A stretch of 64,000 nt of DNA, taken from positions 135,632 to 199,631 of the forward strand of contig JAEYHZ010000030.1 of the NCBI GenBank assembly GCA_023409265.1, in the 5' to 3' direction. The DNA is from Bacillota bacterium. Its GTDB lineage: Bacteria > Bacillota > Clostridia > Acetivibrionales > DSM-1351. Of the stretch, positions 16,691-25,300 are shown one piece after another (position 1 is the first letter of the stretch; the number at the start of each line of letters is the position of its first letter). A program made the translations under genes and the position numbers. The notes beneath the pieces are model-generated. The model had not been told where the DNA came from. It worked only from the letters and a program-made list of their open reading frames with translations, and did not search any database.

Positions 16691-17320
16691 ATGTTGACTA
16701 CAAATAAAATAACAGAGCTTGTTATGAATATGGCCGATGTTATCATAGCAAATGAAGTATATTTCTGTGAACTTGATTCTGTTGCAGGTGACGGAGATTT
16801 TGGGATGTCGGTTGCAAAAGGATTTAAGCAATTAAAGCAGGATTGGAACGAGGTTTCTCAGGAGGATATTGGGACATTCCTGAAGGGCTGCGGGATGATT
16901 ATTACTGAATACTGCGGAGGTGCTTCAGGCCCCATATGGGGGTCTGCCTTCAGAAGTGCTGCAAAGTATGCTGCTGGTAAGACAGAATTAAATTTATCCG
17001 AATTGGCAGCCCTTATGCAGAGTGCAGTAGAGGGCATACAGAAAAGAGGCGGAGCAAAATTGGGGGATAAGACCCTGCTGGATGCGTTGATTCCGGCTGC
17101 AGAAGCCTTAAATGCCAGTGCCGCCAAGGGAGAAGACATGCTGGCTGCCATGAAAACAGCAGCTGAAGCTGCTGTAGCAGGTGCCGAAAAAACGAAAACC
17201 ATGGTGGCTACAAAAGGCAGAGCCAGCTATGTAGGAGAAAGAAGCGTAAATTACCCTGATGCCGGTGCTGTTGCAATAGGTGTGATTTTTACCGAAATAA
17301 CAAAAAACTTCAGTCTTTAA
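16691..17320 (+). CDS. dhaL: Dihydroxyacetone kinase ADP-binding subunit DhaL
   Basis: The nucleotide-carrying subunit of the DHA kinase. The Mg/ADP-binding aspartates are in VAGDGDFGMSV near residue 35; GGASGPIWGSAFRSA and KLGDKTLLDAL are further family motifs. 209 residues, normal length. Directly follows dhaK, completing a PTS-type DhaKL pair; the single-chain ATP-dependent kinase architecture is absent. Confidence 0.94.
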   Translation: MLTTNKITELVMNMADVIIANEVYFCELDSVAGDGDFGMSVAKGFKQLKQDWNEVSQEDIGTFLKGCGMIITEYCGGASGPIWGSAFRSAAKYAAGKTELNLSELAALMQSAVEGIQKRGGAKLGDKTLLDALIPAAEALNASAAKGEDMLAAMKTAAEAAVAGAEKTKTMVATKGRASYVGERSVNYPDAGAVAIGVIFTEITKNFSL

Positions 17321-17350
17321 TTTAGTTTTTCAGGATAGGAGAATTCATCA

Positions 17351-18286
17351 ATGGAAAGAGAAAAGGATCTTACTGCTAAGCTTACGGCAAAGGATGGTCA
17401 CATAATCAGCGTCTACTGCTGGGATAAGGTTGAGAATCCAAGGGCGGTTTTTCAAATATTTCACGGAATGGGAGAGCATGCCGGAAGATATGAGAGAATT
17501 GCGAATTATCTAAATTCCAAAGGCATTGCAGTAGTTGGTGATGACCACAGGGGACACGGTAAAACAGCCCTGTTAAACGGAACCCGTGGGAATATTGGTA
17601 AAAATGGCTTTTATAACATTGTCGAAGATGAATATATGATCACTCAATTGATGAAGAAAAAATATGCTAATACTCCTGTTTACATTTTTGCACATAGCTT
17701 TGGATCCTTTATCGGACAGGAATATATAACACGGTATGGAAGCGAAATAGATGGTATTATTCTCTGTGGCTCTGCTGCGCAGACAGGTTTTGAATTCAAA
17801 ATAGCTAAAATTCTGGCATTGGTGCAAAGAAAACTGTTCGGTGAGGAAAAGGATGCAAAGCTTATGGAAAAATTAAGTTTTGGCAGCTTTAATAAAAAAA
17901 TTGATACTTCGGATAATTCCAATTGGCTTAGCCGGGATTCGGCAGAAGTAATGAAATATGCAGACGATCCATTATGCGGGTTCACCTGTTCGGTAGGTTT
18001 TTACTATTATTTCACAGACGGCCTGACAAAATTATATAAAAAGGATAAGTTGGCTAAAATTCCAAAACAACTTCCTGTTTATATTATTGCCGGTGAAGAA
18101 GATCCGGTAGGGAATTACGGCAAAAAGGTTACAAATCTTTATAATCTCTACAAAGGCTTAAATCTGTCCGATTTGGAGCTTAAGCTCTATAAGGACTGCA
18201 GACATGAGTTGCTTAACGAGACCAACAGAGATGCTATAACTGAAGATATTTTCAACTGGATTGAAAGCAGATTAGCCAAGAACTAA
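17351..18286 (+). CDS. Alpha/beta hydrolase, monoacylglycerol-lipase-like
   Basis: A 311-residue serine hydrolase of the Hydrolase_4 family. Seen: FHGMGEHAGRY (oxyanion and helix A region), the nucleophile elbow FAHSFGSF (serine in AHSFG), an aspartate in GEEDPVGNYG and a histidine in DCRHELLNE, forming a complete triad in order. There is no signal peptide, so it acts in the cytoplasm. As the last gene of the glycerol operon it probably releases glycerol from mono- or lysolipids. Given the SQ cluster downstream, deacylation of a lyso-sulfolipid is an attractive but untested idea. Confidence 0.82.
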   Translation: MEREKDLTAKLTAKDGHIISVYCWDKVENPRAVFQIFHGMGEHAGRYERIANYLNSKGIAVVGDDHRGHGKTALLNGTRGNIGKNGFYNIVEDEYMITQLMKKKYANTPVYIFAHSFGSFIGQEYITRYGSEIDGIILCGSAAQTGFEFKIAKILALVQRKLFGEEKDAKLMEKLSFGSFNKKIDTSDNSNWLSRDSAEVMKYADDPLCGFTCSVGFYYYFTDGLTKLYKKDKLAKIPKQLPVYIIAGEEDPVGNYGKKVTNLYNLYKGLNLSDLELKLYKDCRHELLNETNRDAITEDIFNWIESRLAKN

Positions 18287-18301
18287 AACTTAATTTAGAT
18301 G

Positions 18302-18347
18302 AACAAAAAAGAAACGGTGTAAATTTTACAGCGTTTCTTTTTTTGTT
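18302..18347 (+). terminator. Rho-independent terminator of the glycerol operon
   Basis: AACAAAAAAGAAACGGTGTAA pairs with TTACAGCGTTTCTTTTTTTG apart from one mismatch and a small slip in the A/T run, and ends in a long T tract. It separates the glycerol operon from the SQ operon. Confidence 0.88.
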
Positions 18348-18396
18348 AACAATAATGTAACATTGAAATGAATTAATTAAATCTTTTAAAAATATA

Positions 18397-18426
18397 TTGA
18401 CACAGCACAGCAAAGTGCAATATAAT
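18397..18426 (+). promoter_or_regulatory. Promoter of the sulfoquinovose operon
   Basis: Perfect TTGACA at 18397-18402 and perfect TATAAT at 18421-18426, separated by 18 bases. A leader of about 120 bases runs to the first gene. Similar AT-rich blocks in opposite orientation flank the promoter (TTAATTAAATCTTTT near 18372 and AAAAAGATTAATTAAA near 18494) and could be operators for the ROK repressor encoded downstream; this part is inference. Confidence 0.75.
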
Positions 18427-18552
18427 TTATACATAAAGAGACAAAAGATGTCGAATTTCTTATATTTTTTTTATTTTTTCAAAAATTCAATTAAAAAGAT
18501 TAATTAAATACTACAAATTAACAAAATTATCTCTTCAGGAGGGGAACAAGTT

Positions 18553-19674
18553 ATGGATAATCAATTTGAATTTTTTATGCCTTCAAAAATATGTTTTGAG
18601 GCTGGAATATCAAAAAAAATTGACAAGTATATCAAAGGAGAGAATATTCTGATTATTTCGGATCCTTTCCTCTATCAGTCGGGTGTGGCAATACAAATCG
18701 GGGATAGCATGGAAGGAAAAAATGTAGCCTATTTTAGCGATGTGGAGCCTAATCCTACCTGCGAAAGTGTAGATAAGGCAGCTGAGGTTGCAAGAGCAAT
18801 AAATGCAGATTGTGTTATCGGCTTAGGCGGTGGAAGTGCTCTTGATATTTCCAAGATAGTCTCCTGTCTGGTCACAAATGAGGGAAGTATTTATGACTAT
18901 TACAACGGCGGCAGAAGAACCTTGTCCAAAAGACAGGCAACCCTGATATGCATACCAACTACCGCTGGAACAGGCAGTGAAGTGACCAATGTAGGTGTAT
19001 TTACTAATAAGAAGGCCGGGATAAAAATGCCTATGGTCACTAATGAATTTTGGCCTGACTATTCAATAATAGACAGTGAACTTACATATACACTTCCTGC
19101 ACCCGTTACTGCTTCCACAGGTATGGACGCTTTCTGTCATGCCATTGAAGCATACTGGAACAAGGCATCACAGCCTATATGCGATATGCTGGCAATTGGA
19201 GCCATGAAGCTTATTCTCGAAAATATTAAAACAGCATACCATGAACCTGCAAACAAGGACGCCAGAGCAGCAATGATAAAGGCCAGCCTGATTGCAGGAA
19301 TTGCCTTCAGCCAGACAAGAACTACCGGCATTCATGCAATTAGCTTTCCTTTGACCACCGAATTTGGGGCAAATCACGGGACTGCATGTTCCATAACTCT
19401 TCCTGCATTTATAAAAATCAGCGGACAGCAGGCAGCGATGAAAATGAAGGCATTGATTGAATACCTGGGTTTTGAAAGTATAGAGAAATTCTCAGAAGAA
19501 ATTGAAGAACTTATGAAGAGTATGAATATGCCTGTACGTTTACATCAAATCGGAGTCAAGGAAACCGACCTGGAACATATAACCGAAATCGGACTTGGAG
19601 CTGCAATCATTCAATTGACTCCGGCCGTAATGAATAAAGAAACGGTTTATCAGCTGCTTAAGTCAATTTTATAA
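18553..19674 (+). CDS. Iron-containing alcohol dehydrogenase, probable sulfolactaldehyde reductase
   Basis: A 373-residue group III alcohol dehydrogenase: GLGGGSALDISK binds NAD(P), TTAGTGSEVTN is conserved, and metal ligands lie in DAFCHAIEAYW and FGANHGTACS. It is the first gene of the SQ operon, with a strong AGGAGGGG ribosome site. In anaerobes that ferment SQ, the three-carbon fragment 3-sulfolactaldehyde is reduced to 2,3-dihydroxypropanesulfonate to re-oxidise NADH. That is the role I infer from position. A general aldehyde or butanol dehydrogenase is the alternative; sequence alone does not decide. Confidence 0.8.
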   Translation: MDNQFEFFMPSKICFEAGISKKIDKYIKGENILIISDPFLYQSGVAIQIGDSMEGKNVAYFSDVEPNPTCESVDKAAEVARAINADCVIGLGGGSALDISKIVSCLVTNEGSIYDYYNGGRRTLSKRQATLICIPTTAGTGSEVTNVGVFTNKKAGIKMPMVTNEFWPDYSIIDSELTYTLPAPVTASTGMDAFCHAIEAYWNKASQPICDMLAIGAMKLILENIKTAYHEPANKDARAAMIKASLIAGIAFSQTRTTGIHAISFPLTTEFGANHGTACSITLPAFIKISGQQAAMKMKALIEYLGFESIEKFSEEIEELMKSMNMPVRLHQIGVKETDLEHITEIGLGAAIIQLTPAVMNKETVYQLLKSIL

Positions 19675-19738
19675 TACGGCGATAGATGTTGAATAAATTA
19701 AAAGAATGAATCTGAAATCAGGGATTTGGAGGTAGAAA

Positions 19739-20575
19739 ATGGATAACAAAATTAAAATGCTTGAAAACAGAGCGTTTGAGATTCGCAAGTTAACCATACA
19801 AACTATTGGAAAACTTGGTGTTGGACACATTGGTGGTGCGTTGTCCCTCTGTGAAGTCTTGTCAGTACTATATTTTGATGTGTTGAATGTGGACCCTGAA
19901 GACTCAAAAATGGAAAACCGGGACAGGTTTGTTTTATCTAAAGGGCATGGTGGACCGGCATTATATTCTGCACTGGCGTTAAGAGGCTTCATTCCTTTGG
20001 AGGAACTGGATACCTTAAACAGGCCCAATACCAACCTGCCGAGCCATTGCGACATGAAACGGACAAATGGAATAGACATGTCAACAGGTTCTTTGGGCCA
20101 GGGCTTTTCAGCAGCAACAGGCATGGCAATTTCGGCGTTAATGGACAGAAAGAGCTTATATGTATATACAATAATAGGGGATGGAGAGAGCCAGGAAGGG
20201 CAGATATGGGAAGCGGCCATGCTTGCCGGCAGCAGAAGTCTTGATAATATTATTGCCTTTACCGACTACAATAAAATGCAGATTGACGGCCTGATTGAAG
20301 ATATAAACGGGCTTGAACCCCTGGACAGGAAATGGGAGGCTTTTGGCTGGCATGTGCAATCCATTGACGGACATGATATAAAACAAATTTTGCATGCCAT
20401 TGACAATGCCAAAAAGATCAAAGGTAAACCCCATATGATTATATTGAATACCATCAAGGGAAAAGGCGGATTTTTCTGTGAAAACAGTGTTGCCTCTCAC
20501 AACATGCCTGTTTCCGAGGAAACCTGGAAAAAGGCTTTGAGCTTATTAGAAAATGGGGAGGAAGCGAAGATATGA
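19739..20575 (+). CDS. Transketolase, N-terminal (TPP-binding) subunit
   Basis: 278 residues covering the pyrophosphate domain of transketolase: KGHGGPALYSAL, the TPP/Mg motif GDGESQEGQIWEAAMLAG ending in N (DYNKMQ), and the histidine in TIGKLGVGHIGG. Its stop overlaps the start of the C-terminal half (ATGA), so the two halves are made together and form one enzyme. Within an SQ cluster this pair fits the sulfofructose transketolase (SqwGH type), which moves two-carbon units from 6-deoxy-6-sulfofructose to glyceraldehyde-3-phosphate. An ordinary pentose-phosphate role is possible. Confidence 0.88.
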   Translation: MDNKIKMLENRAFEIRKLTIQTIGKLGVGHIGGALSLCEVLSVLYFDVLNVDPEDSKMENRDRFVLSKGHGGPALYSALALRGFIPLEELDTLNRPNTNLPSHCDMKRTNGIDMSTGSLGQGFSAATGMAISALMDRKSLYVYTIIGDGESQEGQIWEAAMLAGSRSLDNIIAFTDYNKMQIDGLIEDINGLEPLDRKWEAFGWHVQSIDGHDIKQILHAIDNAKKIKGKPHMIILNTIKGKGGFFCENSVASHNMPVSEETWKKALSLLENGEEAKI

Positions 20576-21516
20576 AACTTGAAGATAGATGGCTGCGAGA
20601 GACCTATGTAGATTTGTTAATAGAATATGCTAAACAGGACAGCAGGCTGGTCATAGTAGAGGCTGACCTCATGAAGGCTGCAGGAACCACTCGTTTTGGA
20701 GAAGCTTTTCCAGAAAGAACGGTAAACTGTGGTGTTCAGGAAGCAAATATGATTGGGGTTGCAGCCGGAATGTCTGCTATGGGTAAGATTCCTTTTACTC
20801 ATACATTTACTCCCTTTTCCACAAGACGAGTGTGTGACCAGGTAACATTGTCCGTTGCATACGCCGGACTGAATGTAAAAATTATGGGAAGCGATCCGGG
20901 AGTAACCGCAGAGTTGAATGGCGGTACTCACATGAGTATGGAAGATGTAGCTATTATGAGAAACATACCTGATATGATAATTTACGAGCCGGTAGACAGT
21001 GCTCAGTTAAAGAAAATATTCCCCCAAATATTTAAGCACTATGGACCGGTATACATAAGGTTATTGAGACGAAATGCAGTTCAAATATTTGATGAAAATA
21101 CAGAATTTCAGCTTGGAAAGGGGATTGTTCTGAAAGAGGGAAGAGATGTGACTATTCTTGCCAGCGGAATAATGGTAGAAGAAGCGTTAAAGGCAGAAAA
21201 AGCCTTATCAGCAAAGGGAATTGATGCAGAAATAATAAATATCCATACAATTAAACCGTTGGATCAGGAGCTTGTTTTAAAAAGTGCACGGAAGACAGGC
21301 GCAGTTGTTACTGCCGAGAATCACTCCATGCTAAATGGACTGGGAGGCGCAGCAGCAGAATTTCTTAGTGAAAATCATCCTGTTCCGGTGCAGCGGGTCG
21401 GTGTTAGGGATACCTTCGGTGAAGTAGGCTTTACAGAATTTTTAAAAGAAAAATATGGACTTACAGAAAAAGAAATTATTAAGGCAGCAGAAAAAGCCAT
21501 ATCCATGAAAAGATAG
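20572..21516 (+). CDS. Transketolase, C-terminal subunit
   Basis: 314 residues: the pyrimidine domain with the TPP-activating glutamate in NCGVQEANMIGVAAG, then the C-terminal domain with the AENHSMLNGLGGAA motif. In housekeeping enzymes the loop after the pyrimidine domain reads roughly HGGISVGxDGxSHQ; here it is SDPGVTAELNGGTHMS, a feature of the split sugar-cluster transketolases. The start overlaps the N-terminal subunit gene by four bases. Substrate specificity is inferred from the cluster. Confidence 0.88.
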   Translation: MKLEDRWLRETYVDLLIEYAKQDSRLVIVEADLMKAAGTTRFGEAFPERTVNCGVQEANMIGVAAGMSAMGKIPFTHTFTPFSTRRVCDQVTLSVAYAGLNVKIMGSDPGVTAELNGGTHMSMEDVAIMRNIPDMIIYEPVDSAQLKKIFPQIFKHYGPVYIRLLRRNAVQIFDENTEFQLGKGIVLKEGRDVTILASGIMVEEALKAEKALSAKGIDAEIINIHTIKPLDQELVLKSARKTGAVVTAENHSMLNGLGGAAAEFLSENHPVPVQRVGVRDTFGEVGFTEFLKEKYGLTEKEIIKAAEKAISMKR

Positions 21517-21525
21517 GAGGATTTT

Positions 21526-22002
21526 ATGAAAAAAATTATTATAGGCTCCGACAAATCAGGTTTTCCATTAAAGGAAGCAATAAAAGCCCACCTGATACAA
21601 CTGGGATATGAAGTTACCGATAGCGGTACTCTCAATGAAGAAGAACCAAAACCGTATTTTGAAGTAGCTTCAACAGTAGCCAAAAAAGTTTCGGCAGGTG
21701 AATTTGAAAAGGCTGTTTTAATTTGCGGTACAGGAATGGGAGTATCTATTGTTGCAAACAAGTACAAGGGAGTTTATGCAGCCGTCTGCGAAAATACTTA
21801 TGCCGCAGAAAAAGCAAGAGCTATAAATGATGCCAACATACTATGTCTTGGGGGCTGGCTTACTGCTGAATTTGTGGGCTGCGCCATGGTTGATACCTTC
21901 CTTAATACTGAATTTACCCAGAATCTTGAGGAATGGCGAGCAAAGAACTTGAGAAATGCAAAAATACAGGTTAAAAATATTGAAGCTGAAATATATAAAT
22001 AA
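21526..22002 (+). CDS. RpiB/LacAB-family isomerase, possible 4-deoxy-4-sulfoerythrose isomerase
   Basis: 158 residues with the RpiB fold motifs: GSDKSGFPLKEAI at the start, the proton-shuttling cysteine in LICGTGMGVSIVANK, and NDANILCLGG. Usual RpiB has GSDHAG, where the His contacts phosphate, and a CHD/TARMAREH segment with the ring-opening His. Here these read GSDKSG and CENTYAAEKARAIN. Loss of phosphate-contact residues suggests a non-phosphorylated substrate, which fits the SqwI step of transketolase-type sulfoglycolysis. It lies ten bases after the transketolase. Function inferred. Confidence 0.8.
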   Translation: MKKIIIGSDKSGFPLKEAIKAHLIQLGYEVTDSGTLNEEEPKPYFEVASTVAKKVSAGEFEKAVLICGTGMGVSIVANKYKGVYAAVCENTYAAEKARAINDANILCLGGWLTAEFVGCAMVDTFLNTEFTQNLEEWRAKNLRNAKIQVKNIEAEIYK

Positions 22003-22031
22003 TTAATTTCTTATACGAAGGAGATATAGCC

Positions 22032-22712
22032 ATGAAATACTTTTTAGACAGCGCCAAATTAGATGAAATCAAGTATGCATATGAAAATTATTGCATCGAC
22101 GGTGTTACCACAAACCCCAAACATATTCAATTAAGCGGAAAGCCATTTATGCAGGTTGTCAAGGATGTAGCTGCATGGATTAAGGAAGAAGGGATTGAAG
22201 GTATGGATAAATTCCCTGTTTCCTTCGAAATAAACCCACATCATGATAAATGGGAAGATATTGTTGATGCGGCAAAAGAAGTTGCTGCCTATTCACCAAA
22301 CTATGTAATAAAGCTTCCCTGTACCGAGCAGGGATTAATTGCAGCAAAAAAACTGGAAAAGATGGGGATCAGGACAAACGTCACGCTGGTATTTTCACCA
22401 TCACAGGCTATTCCGGCTGGTAAGCTGGGAGCTAAATTTGTATCACCCTTCGTGGGCTGGAAAGAAAACAGCGGTGATAATTCAATAGATTATATTTCTG
22501 ACATCATTAATATATATAGAAACTATGGTTTTGACACTGAAATAATAGTGGCTGCAGTGAGAAACGGCAAGCAGATCGGTGATTTTGCAGCCCTTGGCGC
22601 AGATATAGTTACCTGTGGACTGGATGTTTACAAGGCAAGCTTTGAGCATCCGTTTACAACATATGGTCTGGGTGTGTTCAGAAATGCATGGGATGGTACA
22701 GCTAACGAATAG
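22032..22712 (+). CDS. sftT: FSA-type transaldolase, probable 6-deoxy-6-sulfofructose transaldolase
   Basis: 226 residues of the small transaldolase/fructose-6-phosphate-aldolase family. The Schiff-base lysine is K94 in YVIKLPCTEQG; DGVTTNPKHI and NVTLVFSPSQA are the other core motifs. Where FSA and MipB-type enzymes read PFVGR(I/L)DD, this has PFVGWKENSGD, and an arginine (R177) appears in AAVRNGKQIGD. These changes at the phosphate end of the substrate site fit a sulfonate sugar and match my memory of the sulfofructose transaldolases. It would cleave sulfofructose to sulfolactaldehyde and pass a dihydroxyacetone unit to GAP. SD GAAGGAG precedes the ATG. Confidence 0.78.
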   Translation: MKYFLDSAKLDEIKYAYENYCIDGVTTNPKHIQLSGKPFMQVVKDVAAWIKEEGIEGMDKFPVSFEINPHHDKWEDIVDAAKEVAAYSPNYVIKLPCTEQGLIAAKKLEKMGIRTNVTLVFSPSQAIPAGKLGAKFVSPFVGWKENSGDNSIDYISDIINIYRNYGFDTEIIVAAVRNGKQIGDFAALGADIVTCGLDVYKASFEHPFTTYGLGVFRNAWDGTANE

Positions 22713-22835
22713 CAGGCGAGAGGCATTAGCCTGTAAAACTAATTTTGAATATTCATTGTATAATTCAGCTATTTTCATTAATATTTTGCGGCCGCTATGC
22801 GGCTCAAAGCCATAGCATGGCGCAGGGAGGTTAAT

Positions 22836-24152
22836 ATGAAACAGAGAGTAAAACTGGGCGTTGTCTGCCTGACAAGGACCACATATGAATATAAGACTGC
22901 TCAGGCAATGTATACAAACACAATTGAAGACCTTAAAAAGCTTCCACAAGTGGACTTTACATTCATAGAAGAATGTGTAATTGAAGTTAAGGATGCCGAG
23001 GATGCGGCAATAAAACTATTATCTGCTAATGTGGATGGAGTGGTCATTATAAGTGGTACCTTCCATTTGGGTCATCTTGCGTTAGTATTTGCCAAATATA
23101 TTAAGAAACCGTTTTTGCTTTGGGCATATAATGAACTTCCGTATGACGGCGGTAAAATCCGCTTGAATGCTGTCTGCGGTTTGAATCTCAATGCTTCCAA
23201 CCTGTATAAAACAGGTAAGGATGACTATTCATGTACTATTGGAGACAGTATTGACGAAAAATGGATAGATGCATTGAGGGTAAAGGTTGCTCTGCAGAAT
23301 GCAAAGGTAGGACTTGTAGGATATCGTGCCCACGGATTTTTTAATGTTGGTGTTGACGATATGGATATTTATAAGAAAACGGGTATTTTGATAGATCATT
23401 ATGAAATTTCAGATATGTTTTCACAGCCTGTAAGTGACAGTGAAATACTGGAAGAGGAAAAGGAAGTAAGAGACTTATTTATATGTAAGGATGTAAATGA
23501 TGCACAGGTAAAAAAAGTTGCTCAGCTTTGTGTAAGTGCTGCCAGGTTTGTTGAAAAAAATGGTCTCACAGCCGTAGCAGTCAGATGCTGGCCTGAATTT
23601 GCTGCAAATTACGGGATTTCTCCCTGTGCAGCCATGTCAGTTCTCCAATCAAAGGGTATTATACTATCCTGTGAGGGTGATATTGAGGGTGCCCTGTCCA
23701 TGCTGGCAGGTGCGGCATTAGGTGCTGAAACACCATTCCTGGCCGATCTGTCCCAGGTTGATCTGCAGGAAGATTTTGCTCTAATGTGGCATTGCGGTGT
23801 TGCACCGGCTAATTTGTGGGATGGAAAGAGCGAAAGAACCCTGGATACATATTTTGCCGGTGGGAAAGGTGTAACTGCGGGCTTTGTAATGAAAGAGGGG
23901 CATGTAAATCTGATGAGATTTGATACTGCCCGCGGAAAAACAAGAATGTTCCTTGCTGCAGGTGAGTCTGTAGAAATGAAGAAACAGCTCTGCGGAACAT
24001 ACACTAAGGTAAAATTTGAACAAAATATAAATGCATTACTAAATACAGTGACAGAAACAGGTGTTGCGCACCATCTGGCCATGCTGTACGGAGAGTACAG
24101 GGATGTGTTAAGGCTTGCAGCAAAGATGATGAACTATGAGATTATAGAGTAG
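22836..24152 (+). CDS. sftI: L-fucose/arabinose-isomerase-family enzyme, probable sulfoquinovose isomerase
   Basis: 438 residues of the L-fucose isomerase fold: VDGVVIISGTFHLGHLALVF in the N-terminal Rossmann-like part, and metal-binding acidic residues in AVRCWPEF and CEGDIEG. In transaldolase-type SQ catabolism the SQ-to-sulfofructose isomerase belongs to this family. ATG at 22836 is chosen: GGGAGG lies six bases before it and a small hairpin (22795-22817) lies just upstream. The frame is open further back, to 22797. No fucose kinase or aldolase is nearby, which argues against fucose catabolism. Confidence 0.8.
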   Translation: MKQRVKLGVVCLTRTTYEYKTAQAMYTNTIEDLKKLPQVDFTFIEECVIEVKDAEDAAIKLLSANVDGVVIISGTFHLGHLALVFAKYIKKPFLLWAYNELPYDGGKIRLNAVCGLNLNASNLYKTGKDDYSCTIGDSIDEKWIDALRVKVALQNAKVGLVGYRAHGFFNVGVDDMDIYKKTGILIDHYEISDMFSQPVSDSEILEEEKEVRDLFICKDVNDAQVKKVAQLCVSAARFVEKNGLTAVAVRCWPEFAANYGISPCAAMSVLQSKGIILSCEGDIEGALSMLAGAALGAETPFLADLSQVDLQEDFALMWHCGVAPANLWDGKSERTLDTYFAGGKGVTAGFVMKEGHVNLMRFDTARGKTRMFLAAGESVEMKKQLCGTYTKVKFEQNINALLNTVTETGVAHHLAMLYGEYRDVLRLAAKMMNYEIIE

Positions 24153-24165
24153 AAATAGATAAATG

Positions 24166-24205
24166 TTAAGGCAACTGCCGGTCATACAGCCGCCAGTTGC
24201 CTTAA
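24166..24205 (+). other. Intra-operon hairpin (REP-like)
   Basis: A perfect 12-bp stem TTAAGGCAACTG / CAGTTGCCTTAA with a 16-base loop lies between the isomerase and second transaldolase genes. There is no T tract, so it is more likely an RNA-stability element or partial attenuator than a terminator. Confidence 0.6.
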
Positions 24206-24235
24206 CAGAAATTTCAGATTAACCGGGGGTAGATT

Positions 24236-25300
24236 ATGAGCACATTTAAAGGTAAATTGCATGAAACAGTGGTTAAGTTCCCAAATACAGATATATGGAT
24301 GGATTCCTGCGGAGAAAATGAGTTGAATTATGCATTGGAGAGAGGCTGTGTGGGCGCTACCAGTAATCCTGCCATCGTTGGTTCTGTTGTCAAGGGAGAA
24401 TTGAATATATGGGAAAGCCGTATTAAGGAAATGGCAGCTGAAAGAAAAGACATGACCGAGGAAGATGTAGCCTGGGGTTTAATATATGAAATAGGTGCAC
24501 TTAGATCAAAAAAGCTGCTGCCCATCTTCAAAGAATCCAGGGGAATTAAAGGCAGACTGTCCATTCAGACAAATCCCAAATATTACAGAGACACCCAAAA
24601 AATGCTGCAGCAGGCGGATATTATAAATAGTCTCGGCCCAAACATGCAGGTAAAGATGCCTGCCTCGGAAGCTGGGATAAAAGCTATGGAAGAAGCAACC
24701 TACAAGGGTATCAGTATTAATGCTACTGTTTCCTTTACGGTTGCCCAGGCTGTCGCAGTTGCAGAAGCAGTGGAAAGAGGCTTGAAGAGGAGAGCGGCAG
24801 AAGGCCTTTCAACTGAAACCATGTCACCTGTTTGTACAATAATGATAGGCAGAACTGATGACTGGATGAAGAAGTATACCGATGAACAGGATATAATTGT
24901 TAATCCTGAATGTCTTGAGTGGTCAGGTATAGCTGTCATGAAGGAAGCTTACAGAATATTTAAGGAAAGAGGCTACAGGACAAGATTGCTGTCAGCAGCA
25001 TGCAGAAACCACCACCACTGGTCACAGCTGATAGGCGGAGATCTATCAATGACAATTCCTTTTAACTGGCACAAAAAATTAAACTCATGTGGAGTTGAGG
25101 TTGCAAATAGAATTGGAGAACCCGTCAGGGATGAATATATGAAGGAGCTTAGGAAAATAAGCGAATTTCATAAATCATTTAATGAAGATGGTATGAAGCC
25201 CTCAGAGTTTGAAAAATATGGAGGTTTCAGAACCACAGTAACAGGCTTTATTGGCGGCTATGACGAATTATTAAAACTTGTAAGGGGATACATGATTTAA
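24236..25300 (+). CDS. Second transaldolase-family protein (354 aa)
   Basis: A longer transaldolase: NTDIWMDSCGENELN, GCVGATSNPAIV and the lysine in MQVKMPASEAG (Schiff base) mark the fold, and SINATVSFTVAQAVAVAEA is conserved. The C-terminal half has the unusual RNHHHWSQLIGGDLSMTIPF. It belongs to a group distinct from the small FSA-type enzyme 1.5 kb upstream. It may rearrange xylulose-5-P, erythrose-4-P and sedoheptulose-7-P released by the transketolase, or act on a sulfonate sugar. Its stop overlaps the start of the exporter gene by one base (TAATG). Confidence 0.78.
   Translation: MSTFKGKLHETVVKFPNTDIWMDSCGENELNYALERGCVGATSNPAIVGSVVKGELNIWESRIKEMAAERKDMTEEDVAWGLIYEIGALRSKKLLPIFKESRGIKGRLSIQTNPKYYRDTQKMLQQADIINSLGPNMQVKMPASEAGIKAMEEATYKGISINATVSFTVAQAVAVAEAVERGLKRRAAEGLSTETMSPVCTIMIGRTDDWMKKYTDEQDIIVNPECLEWSGIAVMKEAYRIFKERGYRTRLLSAACRNHHHWSQLIGGDLSMTIPFNWHKKLNSCGVEVANRIGEPVRDEYMKELRKISEFHKSFNEDGMKPSEFEKYGGFRTTVTGFIGGYDELLKLVRGYMI

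Noticed and set aside
13384..18286. Propanediol microcompartment locus, suggested by the PocR domain
   Set aside because: No shell proteins or diol dehydratase genes are present; the genes downstream are for glycerol.
22836..24152. L-fucose or L-arabinose catabolism
   Set aside because: No fuculokinase, ribulokinase or matching aldolase is present, while the neighbours form an SQ pathway.
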